DNA of 64,000 nucleotides from CAIQQQ01 sp037445025 (lineage in GTDB: Bacteria; Pseudomonadota; Alphaproteobacteria; Acetobacterales; Acetobacteraceae). The stretch covers positions 9,141 to 73,140 of the forward strand of contig JBBILI010000028.1 in NCBI GenBank assembly GCA_037445025.1, read 5' to 3'. Positions 1 through 8,372 of the stretch are shown here, one piece after another. The notes beneath the pieces are model-generated. The model saw nothing but the letters and a program-made list of their open reading frames with translations, had not been told where the DNA came from and did not search any database. Each line of letters starts with the position of its first letter. The first letter of the stretch is position 1. Made by a program: the position numbers and the translations under genes.

Positions 1-1
1 C

Positions 2-1699
2 GACGATGCCTCGACGAATCCGGACATGGCGGGGCTGGCGGAGGTGCCGGGCCTGGTGGTGGTGCGTCATCGGGAGAATCTGGGGTTTTTACGGTCCTGC
101 AACGCGGCGTTTGCGCGGTGCCGCGGGGCGTATGTGCTGCTGCTGAACAACGACACCCAGGTGCAGCCGGGCGCGGTGCAGGCGCTGGTGGCGGCGTTGG
201 ACGAGGATGCCGGGCTGGGGGCGGTGGGGCCAAAGCTGATCTATCCCAACGGGCGGCTGCAGGAGGCCGGCTGTTTCGTGCGGCCGAACGGGGAAAGCGG
301 CATGATCGGCCTGTTCGCCGACCCGGACGAGGGCGGGTTCAACCGGGACCGGGAGGTGGCGTACTGCTCGGGTGCGGCGCTGCTGGTGCGGCGCTCGGCG
401 CTGGGGGAGATGCTGTTCGACGAGGCGTATCGGCCGGCCTATTGCGAGGACACCGATCTCTGCCTGCGGCTCGTTTCGGCGGGGTATCGTATCCGCTACA
501 TCCATGCGGCGGTGGTGGTGCATCACCTCAGTGTGTCGTCCAACCGGGACAGCATCGCGCGCAAGCTGCGCGGCATCGCTGCCAACCAGCACCGGCTGCT
601 GGAGCGCTGGGGCGGATTGATCCGGCGGATGGATGCGGTGCGGGTGCTGGCGTTCTATCTGCCGCAATTTCATCCCACGCCGGAGAACGATCTGTGGTGG
701 GGGCGTGGGTTCACCGAATGGACCAACGTGACCAAGGCGCAGCCGAGCTATGTCGGCCATTACCAGCCGCATCTGCCGACCGATCTCGGATACTACGACC
801 TGCGCAACGCCGAGACCCTGGCGGCGCAGGCGGCCTTGGCCGCGCGCTACGGCGTCGAGGGTTTTGTGATGTATTACTACAATTTTGGCAGCCGGCGGGT
901 GCTCTACCGGCCGTTGCAGGTGTTGCGGGCCAATCCGGATATCGCCATGAAATTCTGCCTGTGCTGGGCCAATGAGAACTGGACCAAGCATTGGGACGGC
1001 GGCACGCGGGAGATTCTGCTCGAGCAGCGTTATGACAGCGTGACGATCCAGTCGATCCTGGCCGATATCGTCGAACACGCCGCCGATCCGCGGGCGATCA
1101 CGGTGGATGGCAGGCCGCTGTTTCTGGTGTATCGGCCGCTGAAGCTGCCGGACCCGAAGGGATTTGCCGCGCTGTGCCGCGCGGCGTTCGCGCAGGCGGG
1201 GTTCCCGGGCGTGCATCTGGTCTATGTGGAGAGCATGGAGGCGGTGGATGCGGCGGTGCGCCCGGAGACGATCGGGTTCGATGCCTGCGTGGAGTTTCCA
1301 CCGCATGGCCGGGCGGTGGCGGCGACGGACAGCCCTGCCGTGACCAAGGACAGCTGGTCCGGCTATCGTTACGACTATCCCGAGACGGTGCTGGGGTTTC
1401 TCACGCGCGACAGCGTGCCTTATGTGCGCTACCCCGCCGTGTTCCCGAGCTGGGACAACACAGCCCGCCAGCCCGGCTATGGCAGCAGCTTCGACCATGC
1501 CAGCCCGGAGGCGTTTCGGGTGTATGTGGAGGAGAAGATCGAGGAGATCCGCGCCTTCCACACGGGGGAGGAGCGGATGCTGTTCGTCAATGCCTGGAAC
1601 GAATGGGCGGAGGGCGCGCATCTGGAGCCCGACACCGGCTACGGCCATCGCTGGCTCGAGGCCCTGCGCGCGGCGCTGGAAGGCAAGCGCGTGTCATGA
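2..1699 (+). CDS. GT2 glycosyltransferase fused to WbsX/GH99-like domain (5' end outside window)
   Basis: Likely builds or modifies a surface polysaccharide such as O-antigen or capsule. The reading frame is open to the left edge: the codons before the first Met (base 26) read DDASTNPD, which matches the nucleotide-binding DDAS segment of GT-A family 2 enzymes, so the true start lies upstream. Counting from Met-26, the GT2 part runs to about residue 200, with NNDT at 41-44 and EDTD at 141-144. A second domain starts near 206 (FYLPQFHP, then WWGRGFTEW) and ends with NAWNEWAEG, the signature of WbsX/glycoside-hydrolase-99-like proteins of O-antigen loci. The stop overlaps the next gene (ATGA), so the two are translationally coupled. 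The domain calls are strong. The sugar and the linkage are unknown. Confidence 0.85.
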   Translation, partial: DDASTNPDMAGLAEVPGLVVVRHRENLGFLRSCNAAFARCRGAYVLLLNNDTQVQPGAVQALVAALDEDAGLGAVGPKLIYPNGRLQEAGCFVRPNGESGMIGLFADPDEGGFNRDREVAYCSGAALLVRRSALGEMLFDEAYRPAYCEDTDLCLRLVSAGYRIRYIHAAVVVHHLSVSSNRDSIARKLRGIAANQHRLLERWGGLIRRMDAVRVLAFYLPQFHPTPENDLWWGRGFTEWTNVTKAQPSYVGHYQPHLPTDLGYYDLRNAETLAAQAALAARYGVEGFVMYYYNFGSRRVLYRPLQVLRANPDIAMKFCLCWANENWTKHWDGGTREILLEQRYDSVTIQSILADIVEHAADPRAITVDGRPLFLVYRPLKLPDPKGFAALCRAAFAQAGFPGVHLVYVESMEAVDAAVRPETIGFDACVEFPPHGRAVAATDSPAVTKDSWSGYRYDYPETVLGFLTRDSVPYVRYPAVFPSWDNTARQPGYGSSFDHASPEAFRVYVEEKIEEIRAFHTGEERMLFVNAWNEWAEGAHLEPDTGYGHRWLEALRAALEGKRVS

Positions 1700-2871
1700 G
1701 CGGGGTGCGCAGGAGGAAGCCGGTGGCGCATGCGCGGCTGCAGGGCCCGCTCGACGATGTGCCGATCACGCTGATCGGCCACCCTTGGGCGCCGATCGGC
1801 ATGGGCGAGCAAATGCGCAGCCATATTGCGGCGCTGTCGGCGCTGCATCTGCATCACGCGGTGTATGACATCTTCCGCTACGCCGCGCGGGTGGATCCGG
1901 CGCATGACGCGATCATCGGTGCCCGCGAGATCGACCATGTGCCTGGCGGCATCCGCATCTTCCACATCAACGGCGATGAGGTGGAGCGGGTGTTCGAGGC
2001 CTTCATCGCCCGCGGCAACCGGCTGGACGAGGGCGTCAACATCATTGTTCCCGCCTGGGAGCTGCCGTCCTATCCCGCGGAATGGGCGAAGCAGCTGCGC
2101 CGGTTCGAGCAGGTGTGGGCGCTGTCGCGCTTCATCCAGGGCAGCCTGGCCGCCGCCGGGATCGACAGCGCGCTGGTCGGGCAGTCGGTCGAGCCGTTGC
2201 CGGGGCCGCTGCTGCCGCGCCGGCATTTCGGCATTCGCGAGAGCGCCTTCGTGCTGCTGAATTTCTTCGACCTGTCCTCCTATGCCAGCCGCAAGAACCC
2301 CGAAGCGGTGCTGGGCCTGTTCGACCGGCTGCGCGGCGCCAATCCGTATGCCGACATCCAGCTGGTGCTGAAGGCCAAGGAAGGCGAGCGCGGCGCCGAG
2401 GGCTGGGCCGAGCAGTTCCTGGCCGCCCATGGCGCCAGCAACCGCGTGCTCGTGCTGTTCCGCCCGCTGGACACGCTGGGCGTGCGCAGCCTGATCGCGG
2501 CGTGCGACTGCTTTGTTTCGCTGCACCGCGCCGAAGGCTTCGGCCGGGGCCTGGGCGAGGCGATGGCGCTGGGGCGGCTGGCCCTGGGCACCGACTGGTC
2601 CGGCAATGTGGATTTCATGACGGCGCAGAACGCGCTGGCGGTGCGCCATCGCCTGGTGGCGCTGCGCGAGGGTGACTATCCCCACTGGCAGGGCCAGTCC
2701 TGGGCCGAGCCGGATGTGGAACATGCGGCGGAGCTGGTCACGCCCTATTTGTCCGATCCCACCGGCGGCCGGGCCATGGCGTGGCGCGGGCAGGCGGAAG
2801 TGCTGGCCAGTCACGGCAACCGGGCGGTGGGTCTGCGCATTCTGGACCAGCTGAACCGCCTGATCGGCTGA
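1696..2871 (+). CDS. GT4-type glycosyltransferase
   Basis: A 391-residue retaining glycosyltransferase, probably cytoplasmic and acting in the same polysaccharide pathway as the upstream fusion protein. The C-terminal half carries the GT-B signature AEGFGRGLGEAM around residues 279-290, with the E-x7-E pair (E280, E288) that contacts the nucleotide sugar in family 4. The N-terminal GHPWAPIGMGEQ segment around residue 28 resembles the glycine-rich acceptor loop. The ATG at 1696 is chosen because it overlaps the upstream stop (ATGA); the same frame is open further upstream but is coding there in another frame. The gene ends the polysaccharide cluster: the next gene belongs to an ABC importer. 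Family call secure, specificity unknown. Confidence 0.85.
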   Translation: MSGVRRRKPVAHARLQGPLDDVPITLIGHPWAPIGMGEQMRSHIAALSALHLHHAVYDIFRYAARVDPAHDAIIGAREIDHVPGGIRIFHINGDEVERVFEAFIARGNRLDEGVNIIVPAWELPSYPAEWAKQLRRFEQVWALSRFIQGSLAAAGIDSALVGQSVEPLPGPLLPRRHFGIRESAFVLLNFFDLSSYASRKNPEAVLGLFDRLRGANPYADIQLVLKAKEGERGAEGWAEQFLAAHGASNRVLVLFRPLDTLGVRSLIAACDCFVSLHRAEGFGRGLGEAMALGRLALGTDWSGNVDFMTAQNALAVRHRLVALREGDYPHWQGQSWAEPDVEHAAELVTPYLSDPTGGRAMAWRGQAEVLASHGNRAVGLRILDQLNRLIG

Positions 2872-2937
2872 TCCAGGCGGCGTTGGCTTCAGACTTGCAT
2901 ATCCCGGCGGCAACTCAGCCCTCTGGGAGATATGGCC

Positions 2938-3879
2938 ATGCGTCGTCGTCTGTTCCTGGCGTCCAGTCTCGCCACCCCATTCATCGCCCGCGGCGCCCGT
3001 GCCGAGACGGTGGTGATCCGGATGGGTGTGCTCAAGCTCATCCATTCCATCACCCCGTATTTCTACGAGAAGTTCACCCCAGCGGGGTATCGGATCGAGA
3101 TTCTGCCGTTCGAGGCGCCGAACGACTGCAAAAACGGCGTGGTGACGAAGTCGCTGGATTTCGGCACGTTCGGTGTGGCCGCCAGCATCTTCAGCGCGGT
3201 GGCGCATGAGCCGCTGACGGTGATCTCGTCCGCCTGCAACAAGGGCATGGCGATCGTGGCCGGCAAGAACAGCGGCATCGACAAGCTGACCGACCTGCGC
3301 GGCAAGCGCGTGGCGATCTGGCCGGGCTCGACGCAGGAGGTGTTCGTGCTGGAGCGCCTGCACATGGAGGGCATGTCGGTGAAGGACATCACCCCCGTCC
3401 GCGTCTCGTTCTCGGAGATGCATGCGGCTTTGGCGCGCGGCGATGTGGACGCCTATGTCGGAGCCGAACCGGCGCCCGGCGTCTCGATCAGCACCGGCAT
3501 CGGCAAGATCGTGGAGTATCCGTATTCCACGGCGATGGGCAGCCTCAACATGATCCTGGCCACCAACAAGGAGACGGTCGAGACCAAGCCTGAGATCTGC
3601 AAGATGATGGTCGACATTCAGCGCCAGGCCAGTGCCTACGCCATGAGCAACCCGCAGGCGATGGTGGACATGACGGTGGCAAAGCTCGGCCAGAAGCGCG
3701 AGGCGATTGCGGTTTCGGTGCCGAATGTGGAACTGAACTGGAAGATGACCCCGCAGATGCTGGCGCAGTGCCAGGCCTATGCGGAGCAGATGGTCATTCT
3801 CAAGCAGATCAAGGCGGTGCCGGATCTGAAGGCGTTGTTCGACACGAAGTTCTCGGATGAGGTGGCGACGCAGGCCTGA
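2938..3879 (+). CDS. ABC transporter substrate-binding protein, nitrate/sulfonate/taurine (NMT1/SsuA) type
   Basis: Periplasmic receptor of the importer encoded by the next two genes. The N-terminus MRRRLFLASS followed by a hydrophobic stretch and an ARA cleavage site looks like a signal peptide, and the RRxFL pattern fits Tat export. About 315 residues is normal for the family. Two ATGs compete: 2932 and 2938. The Shine-Dalgarno GGGAGA (2925-2930) is 7 bases before 2938 but only 1 base before 2932, so 2938 is preferred. A full repeat element (3893-4023) separates this gene from the permease gene. The downstream amide-hydrolysing genes suggest an organic nitrogen compound as cargo, which is an inference. 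Confidence 0.8.
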   Translation: MRRRLFLASSLATPFIARGARAETVVIRMGVLKLIHSITPYFYEKFTPAGYRIEILPFEAPNDCKNGVVTKSLDFGTFGVAASIFSAVAHEPLTVISSACNKGMAIVAGKNSGIDKLTDLRGKRVAIWPGSTQEVFVLERLHMEGMSVKDITPVRVSFSEMHAALARGDVDAYVGAEPAPGVSISTGIGKIVEYPYSTAMGSLNMILATNKETVETKPEICKMMVDIQRQASAYAMSNPQAMVDMTVAKLGQKREAIAVSVPNVELNWKMTPQMLAQCQAYAEQMVILKQIKAVPDLKALFDTKFSDEVATQA

Positions 3880-3892
3880 CGAGGACGCCATG

Positions 3893-4023
3893 AAGCAAGC
3901 AAGGACTTCTTTTCTGAAGAAAAGAAGCAAAAGACTTTCATTCGCTGGCGCGTGCCTCTCCGGAGAGGTACGTGCCAAACGAATGAAAGTTTTTGGTTCT
4001 TTTTTTCAAAAAAGAACCGCTTG
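3893..4023. repeat. AT-rich two-armed repeat element (family A, full copy A1)
   Basis: Left arm CTTCTTTTCTGAAGAAAAG then AAGCAAAAGACTTT; right arm AAAGTTTTTGGTTC then TTTTTTTCAAAAAAGAAC. The arms are diverged inverted copies of one another, and each contains its own small palindrome (CTTC...GAAG on the left, GTTC...GAAC on the right). Between them lies a GC-rich imperfect dyad (CATTCG...CGAATG) centred on TCTCCGGAGA. The outer tips are AGCAAGG and CCGCTTG. This copy lies inside an ABC transporter operon, immediately before the permease gene. Seven related full or half copies occur in the window. Confidence 0.85.
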
Positions 4024-4025
4024 AT

Positions 4026-4796
4026 TTGAAACGCTTCCTCACAGCCTCCCTCGTCCCAGCCCTGCTCCTGGCCGGCTGGTGGATCGGCACCATGGGCGAC
4101 GGGTACTCCCTGATCCCCAAGCCCTGGGATGTCGCGTTGGCGCTGTGGGATCTCGCCTTCGGCGGCATCAACGACGACGCGTTCAGCACCATGCTGCTCA
4201 CCCACCTGCTGGCTTCGGCGGGCCGCGTCTATGGCGCCTTCCTGCTGGCGGCGGTTCTGGCGCTGCCGCTCGGCATGCTGATCGGCCGGCTGCGTGTGGC
4301 GCGGGACCTGCTGGACCCGATGTTCCAGCTGCTCCGCCCTGTTCCGGTCACCGCCTGGCTGCCGCTGTCGATGATCGTGTTCGGTCTCGGACCGAAATCG
4401 GCGTTCTTCCTGGTGGCGCTGGGCGCGTTCTACCCCATTCTGGTCAACACCATCTTCGGCGTGCGCAGCGTAGAGCCGCGGCTGTTCGAAGCGGCGGCGA
4501 TGCTGGGCACGAAGCCTGCGGCGATGTTCCCCTCGGTGGTGCTGCCGGCGGCGCTGCCCGGCATCTTCACCGGCCTGCGCCTGGGCCTCGGCTTTTCCTG
4601 GGTGGTGATCGTGGTGGGCGAGATGACCGGCGTGCAGACCGGGCTCGGCGCCATGATCATGGATGCCCGCCAGCTCAGCCGCACCGAGATCGTGATCTGC
4701 GGCATGATCGTCATCGGCGCCGCCGGCTACCTGTCCGACCGTGCGGTGCAGCTGCTCGGCCAGCGGCTGCTGCGCTGGAGCCCGCAACATGGGTGA
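4026..4796 (+). CDS. ABC transporter permease (SsuC/TauC-like)
   Basis: Inner-membrane channel subunit of the nitrate/sulfonate-type importer, about 256 residues, with around six hydrophobic segments and the cytoplasmic EAA loop near EAAAMLGTKPAAMFPSVVLP. No ATG is available. The frame opens inside the preceding repeat at TTG 3993 (MVLFFKKEPLD, repeat-derived residues). TTG 4026 (LKRFLTASLVP) is the first start that leaves the repeat and begins family-like sequence, so I chose it, without a clear ribosome binding site. Translation may be coupled or may really begin in the repeat. The stop overlaps the ATPase start by 8 bases. Family call strong, start uncertain. Confidence 0.75.
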   Translation: MKRFLTASLVPALLLAGWWIGTMGDGYSLIPKPWDVALALWDLAFGGINDDAFSTMLLTHLLASAGRVYGAFLLAAVLALPLGMLIGRLRVARDLLDPMFQLLRPVPVTAWLPLSMIVFGLGPKSAFFLVALGAFYPILVNTIFGVRSVEPRLFEAAAMLGTKPAAMFPSVVLPAALPGIFTGLRLGLGFSWVVIVVGEMTGVQTGLGAMIMDARQLSRTEIVICGMIVIGAAGYLSDRAVQLLGQRLLRWSPQHG

Positions 4797-5538
4797 AATC
4801 ATCAAGGTCGAAGGCGTGGACAAGCGCTTCGGCGATTTCCTGGCCCTGGGCGACACCAATCTGCGGGTGCAGGAAGGCGAGTTCATCTGCCTGATTGGCC
4901 CCTCCGGCTGCGGCAAATCCACACTGCTGCGCATCATCGCGGGGTTCGAGCCCGCGACATCAGGCATCACCATCGTGGCCGGCCGCGCGGTCGAAGGCCC
5001 GGGGCCGGACCGCGGCATGGTGTTTCAGGACTATGGCCTGTTCCCCTGGCTCTCGGTGCGCGGCAACATCGGCTTCGGCCCCGCGGCCCGCGGTATCCCC
5101 AAGGCGCGCGTGAAGGAGACGGTCGATCACTTCCTCCACCTCGTGGGCCTGACCAAATTCGCCGACGCGTATCCCCACCAGCTCTCCGGCGGCATGAAGC
5201 AGCGCGTCGCCATCGCCCGCGTGCTCGCCAACGACGCGCGGGTGGTGCTGATGGACGAACCCTTCGGCGCGCTCGACGCCATGACCCGCGAACGCCTGCA
5301 GGACGAGTTGCTCGATCTCTGGGCCCGCACCGGCCTCACCGTCATCTTCGTCACCCACGCCATCGAGGAAGCCATCCTGCTCGCCGACCGGGTGGTGGCC
5401 ATGCAGCCCGGCCCCGGCCGGATCGTGTCGGACACACGGATCGATCTGCCCCGCCCGCGCGATGTCGCCTCCGCCGAGTTCAACGCCCTGCGCCGTGTGC
5501 TGAGCGCCGAACTGCACGGAACCGAGACAGGGGCGTAG
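4789..5538 (+). CDS. ABC transporter ATP-binding protein (SsuB/TauB-like)
   Basis: ATPase of the importer, 249 residues. Walker A GPSGCGKST is at 37-45, the signature LSGGM at 132-136, and Walker B ends in D156-E157 (VVLMDEP). The PWLSV Q-loop region (FQDYGLFPWLSV) is typical of the nitrate/sulfonate/taurine ATPase group. The ATG at 4789 lies in the last codons of the permease gene (8-base overlap), which supports one transcript and coupled translation. The frame extends upstream but only over permease sequence. The system SBP-permease-ATPase is complete. Confidence 0.9.
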   Translation: MGEIIKVEGVDKRFGDFLALGDTNLRVQEGEFICLIGPSGCGKSTLLRIIAGFEPATSGITIVAGRAVEGPGPDRGMVFQDYGLFPWLSVRGNIGFGPAARGIPKARVKETVDHFLHLVGLTKFADAYPHQLSGGMKQRVAIARVLANDARVVLMDEPFGALDAMTRERLQDELLDLWARTGLTVIFVTHAIEEAILLADRVVAMQPGPGRIVSDTRIDLPRPRDVASAEFNALRRVLSAELHGTETGA

Positions 5539-5552
5539 AATTCTCATATCGC

Positions 5553-5570
5553 AGCCGGAAATTTTCGGCT
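5553..5570. promoter_or_regulatory. inverted repeat between ABC operon and hydrolase gene
   Basis: AGCCGGAAATTTTCGGCT is an 18-base near-perfect dyad (one G-T pair) 15 bases after the ATPase stop, in a 187-base gap before the hydrolase start at 5726. It could be an operator or a weak stem. There is no T-run, so it is not a convincing intrinsic terminator. The rest of the gap shows nothing I can name. Confidence 0.3.
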
Positions 5571-5725
5571 CCGGGGAGGCACATCGCGGAAATATCTGCT
5601 AAGGCTTGACGCTCCGGCTGAGACCGCCCGCCCCGCGCGTGCCGTCGCCATCGGCGGCACCTGTGATCGGTCGAGCTCAGCGTGTCTTGGTGTGGTGCCC
5701 GCGTGCACCCGTAGAGGACCATTCT

Positions 5726-6577
5726 ATGAGCAGTTATCGCGCCCCCCGTCGCGCCCCCCATGGAGAGTGGGCGTACCTGACCCGCGCCGAACGAGACGCC
5801 GCCTACAACAACTCCGACCATGTGCCCAACAGCCCCGCCATCCAGGCCGCGCGCCTCGCCGCCTCGGCGGCGTTCCGCGCCCGCCACCCCAACAAGCTCG
5901 ACATTCCCTACGCCCCGGGCGAGCGCACGAAATGGGACCTGTTCCCCGCGGCCGAGCCGACCTCCCCCTGCATGGTGTTCATCCATGGCGGCTACTGGCA
6001 GCGCGGCTCGCGTGACGGCGTGAGCGTTCTGGCCGAAGGTGTGCGCGCCCATGGCTGGTCCGCGGCCTTCCCCGGCTACGACCTCACGCCGGATGTCTCG
6101 CTGAGCACGCTGGTCAGCCAGATCCACCTGGCGCTGGACTGGCTGGGCGAGAACGGCCCTGACCACGGCATCGCCGGCCCCATCATCGTCGCCGGCCATT
6201 CCGCCGGCGGCCACCTCACCGCCCTGGCGCTGTCCCACCCCAAGGTCGTCGCCGGTCTCGCCATCTCCGGCGTGTTCGAACTCGGCCCGCTGCGCGACAT
6301 CTACCTCAACGAGAAGCTGCGTCTGACCGATGACGAGGTGAACACCCTGTCGCCGCTGCGCCTGCCGGCGGTGCAGAAGCCGCTTGGCATCGCATACGGC
6401 ACGCACGAGCTGCCCGCCCTGATGGAGGACAGCCGCAAGCTGCACAGCCAGCGCGCCAACGAGGATGCGCCGGGGCCGCTGATCCCCGTGGTGAAGGCCG
6501 ATCATTTCACCATCCTCGACGAGCTGCAGAAGCCGGACGGCCAGCTCACCCTGCAGATGCTCGATCTGCTGCGGTGA
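5726..6577 (+). CDS. alpha/beta hydrolase, kynurenine-formamidase-like
   Basis: A 283-residue soluble hydrolase. The oxyanion-hole motif HGGYW (87-91) and the nucleophile elbow GHSAGG (Ser159) match the arylformamidase/esterase group (BD-FAE, KynB-like eukaryotic type). A His in the KADHF segment near residue 269 would complete the triad. The start ATG 5726 has AGAGGA 7 bases upstream. The stop overlaps the GTG start of the allophanate hydrolase (GTGA), so the two are coupled. In this context it more likely hydrolyses an N-acyl or N-formyl amide feeding allophanate or ammonia than kynurenine; no kynurenine genes are visible. That role is inferred. Confidence 0.75.
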   Translation: MSSYRAPRRAPHGEWAYLTRAERDAAYNNSDHVPNSPAIQAARLAASAAFRARHPNKLDIPYAPGERTKWDLFPAAEPTSPCMVFIHGGYWQRGSRDGVSVLAEGVRAHGWSAAFPGYDLTPDVSLSTLVSQIHLALDWLGENGPDHGIAGPIIVAGHSAGGHLTALALSHPKVVAGLAISGVFELGPLRDIYLNEKLRLTDDEVNTLSPLRLPAVQKPLGIAYGTHELPALMEDSRKLHSQRANEDAPGPLIPVVKADHFTILDELQKPDGQLTLQMLDLLR

Positions 6578-8280
6578 GTCCCGTCTCCGCCGCGCAAGCG
6601 GCGCTTGCGGCGGACCGGTCGTTTGCCGACCCGGCCCTGTGGATCGCCCGTGTCGATGACACGACCCTGCTGGCACGGGCGGCAGCGCTCGAAGCGGAAG
6701 GCCCGCGTGGCCGTCCGCTCTGGGGACTGACCTTCGCGGTGAAGGACAATCTCGACGTGGCCGGCATGCCGACCACGGCGGCCTGCCCGGACTACGCGAC
6801 GATCCCGCTGGCCTCCGCCGTCGCCGTCCAGCGTCTGCGCGATGCCGGAGCCCTGCTGGTCGGCAAGGTCAATCTTGACCAGTTCGCCACCGGCCTGGTC
6901 GGCGTGCGCAGCCCCTACGGCATCCCGCGCAACGTGTTCAGCCCGTTGCACGTGCCCGGCGGCTCCTCCTCGGGATCGGCGGTGGCGGTGGCCGCCGGCA
7001 TCGTCGATTTCGCGCTGGGCACCGACACCGCAGGCTCCGGCCGGGTCCCCGCATTGTTTGGCAACATCGTGGGCCTCAAGCCCACGGTGGGCCATGTCTC
7101 CTCCCGCGGCATGGTCCCGGCATGCCGCTCGATCGACACCATCTCCGTCTTCGCCGGCAGCGTCGATCTCGCCTTGTCCGTCCAGCGCGTCATCGGCGGG
7201 TTCGACGAAGCCGACCCATACTCCCGGCAAGCCCCGTTCGACCATCTCCGCCGCGGCACGGTCCCCACCACCTTGCGCGTCGGCGTGGCCGACATCGCCG
7301 CCCTGTGCGACACCGCCCAAACCGAAGCATATGCCCGCGTCACCGCAGGCTTCGACACGATCCCTGTCGACCTCGCCCCCTTCCTCGAAATCGCCCGGCT
7401 GCTGTACGACGGCCCCTGGGTCGCCGAACGCACTGCCGCCCTGCGCGACATCATCGAGCAACGCCCCGAGATCCTGCACCCCACCACCCGCGCCATCCTT
7501 GCGGCCGGGCTGCAGCGCCGCACCGTCGATGCCTTCGCCGCCTTCCATCGACTCGCCGAGGTGCGCCGGCTGGCGCGCGACCTGTTCTCCCGTATCGACG
7601 TGCTGATCCTCCCCACCGCCCCGTTCACGCCGACCCTGGCCGAGCTGGAAGCCGACCCGATCGGACCCAACAGCCGCCTCGGCACCTTCACCAACTTCGT
7701 CAATCTGTGCGACCTCGCCGCCATTGCCGTTCCCACGGGGATCAGCGGTGGCCTGCCCACCGGCGTCACCCTGATCGGCCCCGCCTGGTCCGAAGCCCGC
7801 CTCGCCGGCATCGCCGATGCCATCCATCGCGCTCACGCCACCCATATCGGCAACACCTCCATCCCCCTGCCGCCCGCCCGCGACCCCGACAGCCTCCACC
7901 CCGACGAGACCGCCCTGTTCTGCATCGGCGCCCACATGTCCGGCCTGCCCCTGAACCACCAGGTCACCCAGCTCGGCGGCCGCCTGCTGCGCGAGGACCA
8001 CACCACCGCCGCCTACCGCCTCCACGCGCTCGGCAACCGCCCCGGCCTGGTCCGCGCCCCCAACGGAGCCGCCATCGCCGGCGAGGTCTGGGCCCTGCCC
8101 ACCACATCCATCGGCACCCTGCTCGCCCAGGTCCCCGCCCCACTCGGCTTCGGCACCGTCCATCTGGAGTCCGGCCCCTGCCTCGGCTTCCTTGCCGAAG
8201 CCGAAGGCATCACCGGCCAGCCCGATATCACCGCCACCGGCGGCTGGCGCGCCCACCTCGCCAACAAAAAACACCCGTAG
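6574..8280 (+). CDS. atzF: allophanate hydrolase (AtzF type)
   Basis: Cytosolic enzyme converting allophanate to ammonia and CO2; 568 residues, close to stand-alone AtzF proteins. The N-terminal amidase-signature domain has the catalytic lysine K57 (AVKDNLDV), the cis-serine in GGSSSGSA (131-133) and the nucleophile S155 (GTDTAGSGR). The C-terminal domain from about residue 440 (ALFCIGAHMSGLPLNHQV, later GFLAEAEGI) is the small allophanate-hydrolase C-terminal fold. It starts at GTG 6574, overlapping the hydrolase stop. No urea carboxylase, biuret hydrolase or guanidine carboxylase gene is adjacent, so the source of allophanate is open. A short hairpin (8281-8298) follows directly. Confidence 0.88.
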   Translation: MSPVSAAQAALAADRSFADPALWIARVDDTTLLARAAALEAEGPRGRPLWGLTFAVKDNLDVAGMPTTAACPDYATIPLASAVAVQRLRDAGALLVGKVNLDQFATGLVGVRSPYGIPRNVFSPLHVPGGSSSGSAVAVAAGIVDFALGTDTAGSGRVPALFGNIVGLKPTVGHVSSRGMVPACRSIDTISVFAGSVDLALSVQRVIGGFDEADPYSRQAPFDHLRRGTVPTTLRVGVADIAALCDTAQTEAYARVTAGFDTIPVDLAPFLEIARLLYDGPWVAERTAALRDIIEQRPEILHPTTRAILAAGLQRRTVDAFAAFHRLAEVRRLARDLFSRIDVLILPTAPFTPTLAELEADPIGPNSRLGTFTNFVNLCDLAAIAVPTGISGGLPTGVTLIGPAWSEARLAGIADAIHRAHATHIGNTSIPLPPARDPDSLHPDETALFCIGAHMSGLPLNHQVTQLGGRLLREDHTTAAYRLHALGNRPGLVRAPNGAAIAGEVWALPTTSIGTLLAQVPAPLGFGTVHLESGPCLGFLAEAEGITGQPDITATGGWRAHLANKKHP

Positions 8281-8298
8281 GGTGGGCTTCAGCCCACC
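8281..8298. terminator. hairpin directly after atzF stop
   Basis: GGTGGGC-TTCA-GCCCACC begins on the base after the TAG stop of the allophanate hydrolase. The stem is 7-8 bp and perfect. There is no poly-T run, but the AT-rich half repeat follows 30 bases later and may do the same job. Hairpins of this sequence are widespread after proteobacterial genes. Confidence 0.5.
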
Positions 8299-8325
8299 AA
8301 TGCCGGCAAAAGAATAAACAAAAGA

Positions 8326-8372
8326 AAGCAAGCGCTCCTTTTCTGAAGAAAAGAAGCAAAAGACTTTTATCC
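8326..8372. repeat. family A repeat, left-arm-only copy (A2)
   Basis: Carries AGCAAGCG, then CCTTTTCTGAAGAAAAG and AAGCAAAAGACTTTTATCCGC, i.e. the CTTC/GAAG-type arm without the second arm. It sits between the convergent atzF and the hypothetical gene, and its last bases provide the TAA stop of the minus-strand gene. Confidence 0.75.

Noticed and set aside
1639..3978. 779-codon antisense frame over the GT4 and binding-protein genes
   Set aside because: His/Arg-rich shadow of two well supported genes.
5480..6676. 398-codon minus-strand frame over the kynurenine-formamidase-like gene
   Set aside because: No domain recognisable; the plus strand has HGGYW and GHSAGG motifs, a good ribosome binding site and operon coupling.
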